A stretch of 64,000 nucleotides of DNA, from contig NZ_KB906972.1 in assembly GCF_000381745.1 (NCBI RefSeq), forward strand, positions 1 to 64,000, in the 5' to 3' direction. The stretch's first letter is position 1; each line of letters starts with the position of its first letter. Made by a program: the position numbers and the translations under genes. The stretch is from Psychromonas ossibalaenae ATCC BAA-1528. Lineage in GTDB: Bacteria > Pseudomonadota > Gammaproteobacteria > Enterobacterales > Psychromonadaceae. This document shows positions 43,258 through 51,352 of this stretch, one piece after another. Below the pieces are notes generated by a model. It was not told the DNA's origin. It did no database searches and saw only the letters and a program-made list of their open reading frames with translations.

Positions 43258-43433
43258 AAAGGTAAAACCTGCAGATAAACAATGAATTATTCTACCGAAT
43301 TATCGAATAAATGCCTATTTTGTCGCGGATTCTTTTTTTGATTTAACTACACTTAGCGGGTAAAGTTTTTTTGATCCCGCATTTCAACAAATTAAATACA
43401 ACCATTACTTTTTGATTTTCATAGGTGTCATTT

Positions 43434-45707
43434 ATGGTAAATGCTGAACGGTCTGCTGTTTTTGATTATATTAGCGGTTTTTTTGGGCTGATTTTGTTAT
43501 TCAGCTTAGCTGTTTTAATACTTGATAAGAATGGTAAGGCAGTACAGATAAAGCAGAATCAGAAACAGATCAGCAGCTCATATGCAACGATTCTGCAGCA
43601 GAGCAAAAAGGATGCAGTGTTGTTATTTGAGCTTCAATATAACAATCCTGAAGTGATTCTTTTACTGGAAAAGATTGAGTTCTCATTAAATGATCCGAAG
43701 ATGCTGAAACATTATCGCCAGCAGCTGCGCAATATTCTACATTTAAAGTTTCAAACAAGCCGTCAGTATTTTCCCAATCAGCACCTTTACCTGCCCGATG
43801 GACGCTCTCTGTTAAGCTTGGATTCACCTTCTAAAGCGATGCTCAGCGATCCTGAGTATAATGCTGGTCTGCAGAAAGTAATAACGGAAAAAAGTGCTTA
43901 TTTCGGACTTGCACTGCTGGATGGTGTTTATGTTTATCGTTTCTTCTTTCCTGTTTTTAATGATTATCATGATCTGATAGCCGTCGCTGAAGTTAGCCTG
44001 CCGTTAAAGAGTGTACAAAGTTTTCTTCTGGCTGAGCACGGGAGCCGCAGCCGCTATCTTTTTGCAAAACGGCCGCTGTCCGATGTGAGTAACAAATGGA
44101 GCCTGTATCAGGAATCAATCTTATCTGCTGACTATTATGTGCACAAACAAACACGTAAAACCAAAAAATATAATATGTATTTAGATAAGCAGCAGTCTTT
44201 GCAGATAAAAAGTGTTTTTACAGACAGCCAGTTAATTTCTTTATTTAAAATGCAGGCATTGTCTTTTGAAGCTGAAATAAACAGTACAGACGGTTTTGTC
44301 AGTTTTTTACCGCTAAAAAATATTAACGGCGATCTTGTCGGGCTGCTGCTGATTTATACTCCGAACTTAGTGACGACTTCTATTAATAACAATCGTATTC
44401 TATTATTTATCACCTTGTTTCTATCCCTGCTCCTGAGTGCTGTTTTTTATTATCGAAAGTCAGGACATGATCAGTATATTGCTTCTTTTTATAAAGGCAT
44501 GATTGATACACTGCCTTTTCCTGTTTTCTCTAAAGATAAAAAAAATCATTACCAGTATGTTAACAGCGCTTTTCTGCAGCACTTTAATCTGCCGCCTGAT
44601 ACAAATTTTTATGATGGCGGTGATGCTTTTGAAAAAGAGCCTGAGTGTATACAGATATCTGCACAGGAACTGATGGAAACCGGTGGAAGCAGTAAAACTG
44701 AGAATGAAGTTATAGAAGGGCTGCATACTTCTAATTTTGTTACCTCATTATTTGTTTTACAAAATCAGCACCAGAGTATTACCGGGCTGCTAGGTTTTAT
44801 TAACGAGAATACAGAGAAAAAGTCGCTTAAAAATACGCTGACTGAGTCACTTTTTTTCCAGCAGCAGTTATTAAACCTTGTGCCGATGGGGGTACGTTTA
44901 TTTAATGCAGAGAAACAAATTTCAGAGGTTAATCAGGCTTTTGAACTGCTTAGTGGATTTAGTCAAAAACAGATGTCGGGCGCCGATTGTGAAAGTATGT
45001 TTACCTGTCTGCAGTGTAATCCTGAAGAATGCCCGCTGCGGAAAACCAAAAATGATAGACTTCATCACCAGATTGAGACGATTAAATATAAAGCTAACGG
45101 CGAAGTGGGTACTTTTGTTGTTTCTTACGCGCCGCTTCTGCTTAAGTCAGGAGAATTTAACGGGATTATCGAAATAACCACAGATATCAGTGATAAAAAA
45201 AGTTTATTAGATAAAACTCGTGAATTAATTATTAACGATGAATTAACCGGTTTATTGAATATGCGCGGCCTTTTGAATATAGGTGCAAATTACTTTCGCT
45301 TATCAGAGCGTACTAAAAAACCATTTTTTGCTCTTTATTTTGATATCTTCGGCATGAAAAAGTTAAATTACCAGTATGGCGAGAGAGCTGGTGATCAGCT
45401 TTTAAGGGATGTAACAACTATTCTTAAGGATACCTTCCGCGATACGGATTTAATTGCGCGTGTCGGAGGGGATGAATTTGCGGTGTTGTTAAATGAAAGT
45501 GATTATCGGATTAGTGATCGCGGACACTTTGCCCGACTGGATCATAATGTGCAGAAATACAATCAGCACAGCAGTAATGAATATAAACTGATTTTGGATA
45601 CCGGCATTATTGAATATTCACCAATGCTGCATGTTGATCTGCAGGAGTTAATCAGCGCAAGTGAAAAATTGGTTTACGAAAAAAAACTGAAACGAAGTCT
45701 TAGTTGA
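43434..45707 (+). CDS. Membrane diguanylate cyclase with two PAS domains
   Basis: This protein probably makes cyclic di-GMP. The ~757-aa protein has a transmembrane helix (about 10-32) and a periplasmic sensor domain (about 35-318). A second helix (about 322-341), two PAS domains (about 350-460 and 475-595) and a C-terminal GGDEF domain (about 600-755) follow. The active-site motif is intact (RVGGDEFAV near 678-682). PAS2 contains C519, C525, C528 and C533 in a C-x5-C-x2-C-x4-C pattern that could hold a metal or act as a redox switch. The ATG at 43434 is favoured over a GTG three codons upstream because AGGTG lies in front of it. Confidence 0.9.
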   Translation: MVNAERSAVFDYISGFFGLILLFSLAVLILDKNGKAVQIKQNQKQISSSYATILQQSKKDAVLLFELQYNNPEVILLLEKIEFSLNDPKMLKHYRQQLRNILHLKFQTSRQYFPNQHLYLPDGRSLLSLDSPSKAMLSDPEYNAGLQKVITEKSAYFGLALLDGVYVYRFFFPVFNDYHDLIAVAEVSLPLKSVQSFLLAEHGSRSRYLFAKRPLSDVSNKWSLYQESILSADYYVHKQTRKTKKYNMYLDKQQSLQIKSVFTDSQLISLFKMQALSFEAEINSTDGFVSFLPLKNINGDLVGLLLIYTPNLVTTSINNNRILLFITLFLSLLLSAVFYYRKSGHDQYIASFYKGMIDTLPFPVFSKDKKNHYQYVNSAFLQHFNLPPDTNFYDGGDAFEKEPECIQISAQELMETGGSSKTENEVIEGLHTSNFVTSLFVLQNQHQSITGLLGFINENTEKKSLKNTLTESLFFQQQLLNLVPMGVRLFNAEKQISEVNQAFELLSGFSQKQMSGADCESMFTCLQCNPEECPLRKTKNDRLHHQIETIKYKANGEVGTFVVSYAPLLLKSGEFNGIIEITTDISDKKSLLDKTRELIINDELTGLLNMRGLLNIGANYFRLSERTKKPFFALYFDIFGMKKLNYQYGERAGDQLLRDVTTILKDTFRDTDLIARVGGDEFAVLLNESDYRISDRGHFARLDHNVQKYNQHSSNEYKLILDTGIIEYSPMLHVDLQELISASEKLVYEKKLKRSLS

Positions 45708-45709
45708 GC

Positions 45710-47101
45710 CTAAGGCTGTAGCGATGCTTCGGCAGTCTTTTGTAACTCTTTTAAGGATACCTTAAGGCCGTTGTGCTGAGTTAACAGGAAGTAATGAACG
45801 GGGCGTTTAAATGCACTTAATTTGTTTTTAATGTAATTATTCAGCTGTTCTTCCTGCTGGTGATCATTAACCCAGTCGATAAATGCCACGGGGCGCTGAC
45901 CGAATAACGGATCTTCAACAGCAACAATATAAGCCTGTCTGACTCCCTGAAAGCTTAATAAGAGACTTTCAATCTCCTCCGGCTGGATATTTTCACCGCC
46001 GGAGATAAATAAACGATCTTTACGGCCGGTTATCTGCAGGGTGTTATCTCTAAGAATGCCTAAATCTCGACTGGCAAACCACTGTTCTTCAGGTATCAGG
46101 CTGTCAGTTAAGGTGTTATTAAAATAACCTAAAAAACGACTTTTACCACGCAGGTTAATTTCCCCATTGATTATCTTTATCTGCTTATCTGCTAATATTT
46201 TTAGGCTCTGGCTGTTTGTTGAAGTCGCGACTTGAGAGCTCATTTCGCTCAAACCATAACTTAAATGATAGGTAAAACCCCGTTCTCTGGTCTGATTTAA
46301 TAGACGTTCTGGAAAAGCGCTTCCACCAAGCAGCAGGTGTTTTATATTCAGCTTGTTCTGCCTGAATTGTGCTGTTTCTAATAAACGAAAAAGCTGGGCC
46401 GCCACTAATGAAAGGTGGGTGATCTGCTGCTTCTGAAGTAAATCAAGAGTTAATTTTTCTGCGCTGATAACTAAAGTCCCGCCGGCCAGCATAGTGCGCA
46501 TAACCGCAGCATAGCCGCTGATATGAAAGAGCGGTAATGACAGTAAGTTTCTGTCGCCTTTGTGCAGCGGTATGACCTGTTGTGAAGCAGCTGCGCTGTA
46601 ATAATGATTACTGAAACTGTGCATAACCGCTTTTGCCAGGCCGCTGCTGCCGGAAGTAAAAATGATATTGCAGACTTGCGATGCTTCTATACTGAGTGGT
46701 TTTAAAGTACTAGACTGCTGTTCATCTGCTGAAAAACTAAGAGTCAGGCCGGTTAAAGTACAGGAATCAGGCCTTTGATCCACCCAGACATATTCAGTGT
46801 TAAGCACCTTAAGGCGTGATTCTATTTCCTGCTTGCTGAAGCGTGGATTGATCGGACTGAAAATAACACCATTACGGATACAGGCCAGCTGCAGTAAAAT
46901 AAGCTTAAGTGAATTTGGGGCAATGCAGGCTAAACGATCACCTCTCTGCAGTTTTAATAAAACCAGCTGCTTTACTATGCTCGAGACCCGTATATCCAGA
47001 TCCCTGAAGCTCACTGTTTGACTGTCTAACTGTATGGCTGTATTTTCAGGCTGTGCAATAGCCTGTAAACGAAGTGGACAATAATTTAACTGCTGGTCCA
47101 T
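45710..47101 (-). CDS. menE: o-Succinylbenzoate-CoA ligase
   Basis: MenE activates o-succinylbenzoate with ATP and CoA in menaquinone synthesis. The 463-aa acyl-adenylate-forming enzyme has the P-loop FTSGSSGLAKAVMHS (near residue 150), LLLGGSAFP, YGLSEMSS and the hinge TGRKDRLFISGGENIQPEEIE, the last characteristic of MenE-type ligases. It lies 64 bp downstream of menC, and GGAG precedes the ATG. Other men genes are not in the window. Confidence 0.93.
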   Translation of the reverse strand: MDQQLNYCPLRLQAIAQPENTAIQLDSQTVSFRDLDIRVSSIVKQLVLLKLQRGDRLACIAPNSLKLILLQLACIRNGVIFSPINPRFSKQEIESRLKVLNTEYVWVDQRPDSCTLTGLTLSFSADEQQSSTLKPLSIEASQVCNIIFTSGSSGLAKAVMHSFSNHYYSAAASQQVIPLHKGDRNLLSLPLFHISGYAAVMRTMLAGGTLVISAEKLTLDLLQKQQITHLSLVAAQLFRLLETAQFRQNKLNIKHLLLGGSAFPERLLNQTRERGFTYHLSYGLSEMSSQVATSTNSQSLKILADKQIKIINGEINLRGKSRFLGYFNNTLTDSLIPEEQWFASRDLGILRDNTLQITGRKDRLFISGGENIQPEEIESLLLSFQGVRQAYIVAVEDPLFGQRPVAFIDWVNDHQQEEQLNNYIKNKLSAFKRPVHYFLLTQHNGLKVSLKELQKTAEASLQP

Positions 47102-47165
47102 AAATACTCCGGCTGTATGGTGATATTTTCTGGCTGTGCCGTATGTAAGTGAAACGGGTTGGAAT

Positions 47166-48143
47166 TCAAAGACTGCTCCATAAACACTTCAGCTGAGAGA
47201 TATCTTCAAACAGATTTTCCTGTTTAGTTAGCGGCCCGGCAGCAAAATATTTAAGTGTATCTAAGCCTAATGAAATATCTGCACTTTTCTGCCAATATAA
47301 ACCTAAACAAGCCAGCTGCTGCAGACCTACGACTGACTCAAAAGAGGAGCTGATACTCACCTTTAGCTGATCCTGCTGAGCATTATTTATTAAGGCCTGC
47401 ATGCGCTGTAATGATCCGATCAAGCTTGGTTTGATAACTAAGGCTTTAATACAGCTTTTATACTGGTAGCAAAAATCAGGGTTCTGCAGGGTTTCATCAA
47501 GCGCCAGGCCCACCTGGTAATGTCCTGCTAATTGTAAATTCTTGTCATAATCAGCCGTTGGTTCTTCTATATAATCCAGCTGTGCCCTGTTTATTTTGCT
47601 GAGAAAAAGGTCTGCCTGATCGATTGTCCAGGCTTGATTGGCATCACAGCGGATCAATAACAGCGGATTAAGAGCAGTTAATTCATTGAATAATAGAATA
47701 TCTACTTCAGGGGTCTGCCTTGCTGTTTTGAGTTTAATCAGATTAGGAGACTTTAGAGCAATATACTGTGTGATAACTGCCTGATTATCCCCCTGCAGTA
47801 ATGGAACCTTATCCATATTTACAGCCTGCTGTGAACAGGGGATTTTCTGTGTCACACAATCTAAAGCAAACTGCACACTCGGGTATAACTCACTCTCTTC
47901 GCTTAAGTTTTCTAATCCTCGCTCAAGCAGGGCGATAATCTGCTCTTTAGCCTGCGTTAGAGTTTCGCGGCTGAAACCAGGCAGTGGCGCTATTTCAGCA
48001 AGGCTGAACTTTCCATTTTCATACAACTGTAAAATGAGGCCTTCACGATATTCCAGTTTAAAACCTTTAAAGTTTAAAGGTTTTAAGAAAGGGATTTTAT
48101 AAGTAAAGAGTCTAATGGCTTCAGGATACAGGTGAGTCTCCAT
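47166..48143 (-). CDS. menC: o-Succinylbenzoate synthase
   Basis: MenC dehydrates SHCHC to o-succinylbenzoate, the substrate of MenE. The 325-aa enolase-superfamily protein has the KxK base pair in LIKLKTA, the three metal ligands in RCDANQAW, DYIEEP and ALDETL, and the second Lys in ALVIKPSLIGS. It lies 11 bp after alr and before menE on the same strand, giving an apparent dnaB-alr-menC-menE transcript. Confidence 0.93.
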   Translation of the reverse strand: METHLYPEAIRLFTYKIPFLKPLNFKGFKLEYREGLILQLYENGKFSLAEIAPLPGFSRETLTQAKEQIIALLERGLENLSEESELYPSVQFALDCVTQKIPCSQQAVNMDKVPLLQGDNQAVITQYIALKSPNLIKLKTARQTPEVDILLFNELTALNPLLLIRCDANQAWTIDQADLFLSKINRAQLDYIEEPTADYDKNLQLAGHYQVGLALDETLQNPDFCYQYKSCIKALVIKPSLIGSLQRMQALINNAQQDQLKVSISSSFESVVGLQQLACLGLYWQKSADISLGLDTLKYFAAGPLTKQENLFEDISQLKCLWSSL

Positions 48144-48154
48144 CTGTTTGTCTC

Positions 48155-49231
48155 TTAGTTGATGTACTGCAGTGCAACACGTGAAGTTAATTTAGTGACT
48201 AGCTCATAAGCAATGGTGCCGATATGCAAAGCAACCTGCTCAGCCGGCAGGCCTTCGCCCCACAGAGTAACATCATCACCTACCTGGTCCAGTGCATCAG
48301 CCCCTAAATCAACGGTTAACATATCCATAGAGACCCGGCCGACAATCGGTACCTGCCGTCCATTTACCAGTACTGGTGTTCCTTCAGGCGCCATACGCGG
48401 GTAACCATCACCATAACCTACGGCAACGACTCCCAGCATAGTGTCTTTTGAAGCTGTCCAGTTTGCTCCGTAACCGACACTTTCTCCCGCCTGGTGCCTG
48501 CGCACTGCGATTAACTGCGATTTCAAGGTCATAACCGCTGTTAACTGAAAATCCTGTGCGCTTTGATTTTCAAAGGGAGATACCCCGTATAAAGCGATCC
48601 CTGGGCGAATAACATCCTGGCGGGCTTCCGGCCAGGCAAGCGCGGCCGCTGAATTTGCTAAAGAGTTTAAACCGCTATGCGGTTTTATATGTTTTTTAAA
48701 CAGTGCTATCTGTGTTGTGGTTATCGGGTTATCTAGTTCATCGGCACAGTTAAAATGGGTGATCAGGTTGATCGGCTTCAGGACGTTTTTACTCTGCAGC
48801 AGCTGCTGATAAATATCGTCAAACTGCTCACTATGAAAACCTAAACGATGCATGCCGCAGTCAAGCTTCAGCCAGACCGGCAGCGGTTTGTCCAGATCCG
48901 CTTGTATAATCGCATCAACCTGCTCCTGCGAATGCACCACACAGTGCAGATCTTTTTCTATCAGAATCGGCAGGTCAGCTCTCTGGAAAAAACCCTCCAG
49001 TAATACCACCGGTTTTTTAAAACCCGATTCACGCAGAATTAATGCCTCATTGAGACGCGCAACACCACAGGCAAAAATACCCGGAAGACTTTGTGCAACT
49101 CTGACCATGCCGTGCCCGTAGGCATCCGCCTTTACCACTGCCAGTACTTTGCTGTGAGGAGCTGTCTTCTGTAATACTTGAAGGTTCTGCTGCAGCGCTT
49201 TCAGGTTAATAACCGCACGTGTGATATCCAT
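48155..49231 (-). CDS. alr: Alanine racemase
   Basis: Alr makes D-alanine for peptidoglycan using PLP. The 358-aa protein has the PLP lysine K34 in VVKADAYGHG, the second catalytic base Y254 in SVGYGANW, and the RPGIALYG and GRVSMDMLTVDLG segments. It sits 39 bp downstream of dnaB on the same strand, the same neighbour as in E. coli dnaB-alr. Confidence 0.96.
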   Translation of the reverse strand: MDITRAVINLKALQQNLQVLQKTAPHSKVLAVVKADAYGHGMVRVAQSLPGIFACGVARLNEALILRESGFKKPVVLLEGFFQRADLPILIEKDLHCVVHSQEQVDAIIQADLDKPLPVWLKLDCGMHRLGFHSEQFDDIYQQLLQSKNVLKPINLITHFNCADELDNPITTTQIALFKKHIKPHSGLNSLANSAAALAWPEARQDVIRPGIALYGVSPFENQSAQDFQLTAVMTLKSQLIAVRRHQAGESVGYGANWTASKDTMLGVVAVGYGDGYPRMAPEGTPVLVNGRQVPIVGRVSMDMLTVDLGADALDQVGDDVTLWGEGLPAEQVALHIGTIAYELVTKLTSRVALQYIN

Positions 49232-49270
49232 TAGCAGACTCTATTTATTTTTATTAAGTTGTGTCTCATT

Positions 49271-50671
49271 TTACTCATCACCGTGATATGCAGCACCGGT
49301 ATAGTCATCAAAGCGCGAGTAACGCCCCTGGAAGGTTAAACGTACCTTACCAATTGGACCATTACGCTGTTTACCGATAATTATTTCCGCAATACCTTTA
49401 TCGTTACTGTCTTCGTTATAAACTTCATCTCGATAGATAAACATAATTAGATCGGCATCCTGCTCAATCGCGCCTGATTCACGTAAATCCGAGTTAATCG
49501 GGCGTTTATCGGCACGCTGCTCAAGACCACGGTTTAACTGAGAAAGTGCAATCACCGGGCAGCGAAGCTCTTTTGCTAATGCTTTTAATGAGCGCGATAT
49601 TTCCGAGATTTCCAGAGTACGGTTTTCACTTAATGAAGGTACGCGCATCAGCTGCAGGTAATCGACCATGATCATGCTGATACCGCCGTTATCCCGGGCG
49701 ATACGACGGGCTCGGGAACGTAATTCCGTCGGTGTAAGACCCGAGCTGTCATCGATAAACATCTTACCCTGGTTTAATAGAATCGACATAGTTGACGATA
49801 GAGAAGCCCAGTCGTTCTCATCAAGCTGACCGGTACGGATTTTACCCTGATCAATTCGCCCAAGTGATGCCAGCATACGGTTCATGATCTGATCGGCAGG
49901 CATCTCCAGAGAAAATATAATCGTTGGTTTATCTGAATTTAATGCTGCATGCTCGGCAAGATTCATGGCAAAGGTTGTTTTACCCATGGACGGACGTGCA
50001 GCGACGATGATTAAATCACCCGGCTGGAAACCGGTAGTCATCTGGTCTAAATCGTTATAACCCGAAGATAAACCGGTAATACCATCGCGCGGGTTTTTAC
50101 ATAAATCATCAATTCTGGCGACAGTTTCTTTTAAAATATCTTTAATCGCCTGCGGGCCTTCGCTTTTATCACTGCGTGCTTCAGCTATTTGGAATACTTT
50201 AGTTTCTGCAAAATCGAGCAGCTCGGAACTGTCACGACCTTCTGTTTCATAACCTGCTTCAGCAATTTCATTGGCAACACCGATCAATTCGCGGACAATG
50301 GCGCGTTCACGCACGATATCCGAGTAGTTATTGATATTAGCGGCACTTGGGGTATTTTGTAAAAGCTCTGCAAGGTAAGCAATACCGCCAACCCCTTCCA
50401 GCTCTTGATTATTTTCCAGATGCTCTGAAAGGGTAACTAAATCAACCGGTATATCTTCACTGCTGAGGTGTTCAATGGTTGAGAATATCTGACGATGGGC
50501 ACGATGATAAAAGTCACGTTCAACCACCCGTTCTGCAACATCGTTCCAGGCTTCGTTATTAAGTAATAAACCACCGATTATCGCCTGCTCGGCTTCAAAT
50601 GAGTGCGGGACACTTTTAATCGGAGATATCGTTTTATTTTTTTTAGCTGGGAAAGGTGCTTTATCTGCCAT
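49271..50671 (-). CDS. dnaB: Replicative DNA helicase DnaB
   Basis: DnaB is the hexameric 5'-3' helicase of the replication fork. The 466-aa protein has the N-terminal primase-interaction domain (about 20-170) and a RecA-like C-terminal domain. The latter has Walker A ARPSMGKTT (near residue 225), FSLEMPADQIMNR, Walker B MIMVDYLQLM, ISRSLKALAKEL, ALSQLNRGLEQR and DLRESGAIEQDADLIMFI. No intein interrupts it. It lies upstream of alr, menC and menE on the same strand. Confidence 0.97.
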   Translation of the reverse strand: MADKAPFPAKKNKTISPIKSVPHSFEAEQAIIGGLLLNNEAWNDVAERVVERDFYHRAHRQIFSTIEHLSSEDIPVDLVTLSEHLENNQELEGVGGIAYLAELLQNTPSAANINNYSDIVRERAIVRELIGVANEIAEAGYETEGRDSSELLDFAETKVFQIAEARSDKSEGPQAIKDILKETVARIDDLCKNPRDGITGLSSGYNDLDQMTTGFQPGDLIIVAARPSMGKTTFAMNLAEHAALNSDKPTIIFSLEMPADQIMNRMLASLGRIDQGKIRTGQLDENDWASLSSTMSILLNQGKMFIDDSSGLTPTELRSRARRIARDNGGISMIMVDYLQLMRVPSLSENRTLEISEISRSLKALAKELRCPVIALSQLNRGLEQRADKRPINSDLRESGAIEQDADLIMFIYRDEVYNEDSNDKGIAEIIIGKQRNGPIGKVRLTFQGRYSRFDDYTGAAYHGDE

Positions 50672-50699
50672 ATTTAAATCCAGAATTTGTTAATTGAAC

Positions 50700-51056
50700 T
50701 TATAAAAAGAGGATTTCAAGCCAAATATACGCGGTTAAAAGCAGAGCTATTAATACAGCCGCTGACCCCATATCTTTTGCCCTGCCTGAAAGTTCATGAT
50801 GCTCACTGCCGATGCGATCAACAACAGCTTCAACTGCAGAATTAATGATTTCAATGATCATCACCAGTACAACCGGGGCGATTAATAAAATGCGTTCAAT
50901 TTGAGAAACATCCAGGATCCAGGCCAGCGGAATTAAAACTAAAGCGAGAAATGTTTCCTGACGAAATGCCGCTTCATGTTTAAAGGCGCTTTTCAGCCCT
51001 TGAAGCGAAAAACCGCCTGCTAAAATAATGCGTTTTAATCCGGTGTTTTTTTTCAT
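50700..51056 (-). CDS. dgkA: Diacylglycerol kinase (prokaryotic)
   Basis: DgkA phosphorylates diacylglycerol made during membrane-derived oligosaccharide synthesis. The 118-aa membrane protein has an N-terminal amphipathic part with KSAFKHEAAFRQE (catalytic region) and the signature EIINSAVEAVVDRIG, three hydrophobic helices, and a short C-terminus. Start at 51056 (ATG) is preferred to an upstream GTG at 51077. It ends 28 bp before the dnaB start on the same strand. It is divergent from plsB, as in E. coli, but lexA is not between them. Confidence 0.94.
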   Translation of the reverse strand: MKKNTGLKRIILAGGFSLQGLKSAFKHEAAFRQETFLALVLIPLAWILDVSQIERILLIAPVVLVMIIEIINSAVEAVVDRIGSEHHELSGRAKDMGSAAVLIALLLTAYIWLEILFL

Positions 51057-51352
51057 GAAATGACAAACCTGCTGCACTGTATCGGAGGGCTATTTTAGCA
51101 AAAGGCAGGAGCAAGGTCACTTGCTCTTTAACAGCAAGTGACCTGAATTTTGATAATAAAGTCGTTTCGCTATGAGTGCCTGCTTATAATCACCCTGTAA
51201 GAAAGAGCATCCTTCGCGCCGTACAGCCAGTTTATGTGCTTTTTGCCTGGTTAAATTGACACTGCTGTTTGCATAAGTCTATTCATGCTAATATTACTGC
51301 TTCTAAAACACTTCCCATTTTAGTGTCTCTGGTTTTTATTTAAGGGGTTTCT
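51057..51352. other. Intergenic region between divergent dgkA and plsB with a perfect inverted repeat
   Basis: No gene is seen in these ~296 bp. AGGTCACTTGCT (51114-51125) is followed after CTTTAAC by its exact complement AGCAAGTGACCT (51133-51144), with no U-tract. It sits about 60 bp upstream of dgkA and 210 bp upstream of plsB, so it could be an operator for a dimeric regulator or an RNA hairpin. Which regulator is unknown. Confidence 0.6.
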
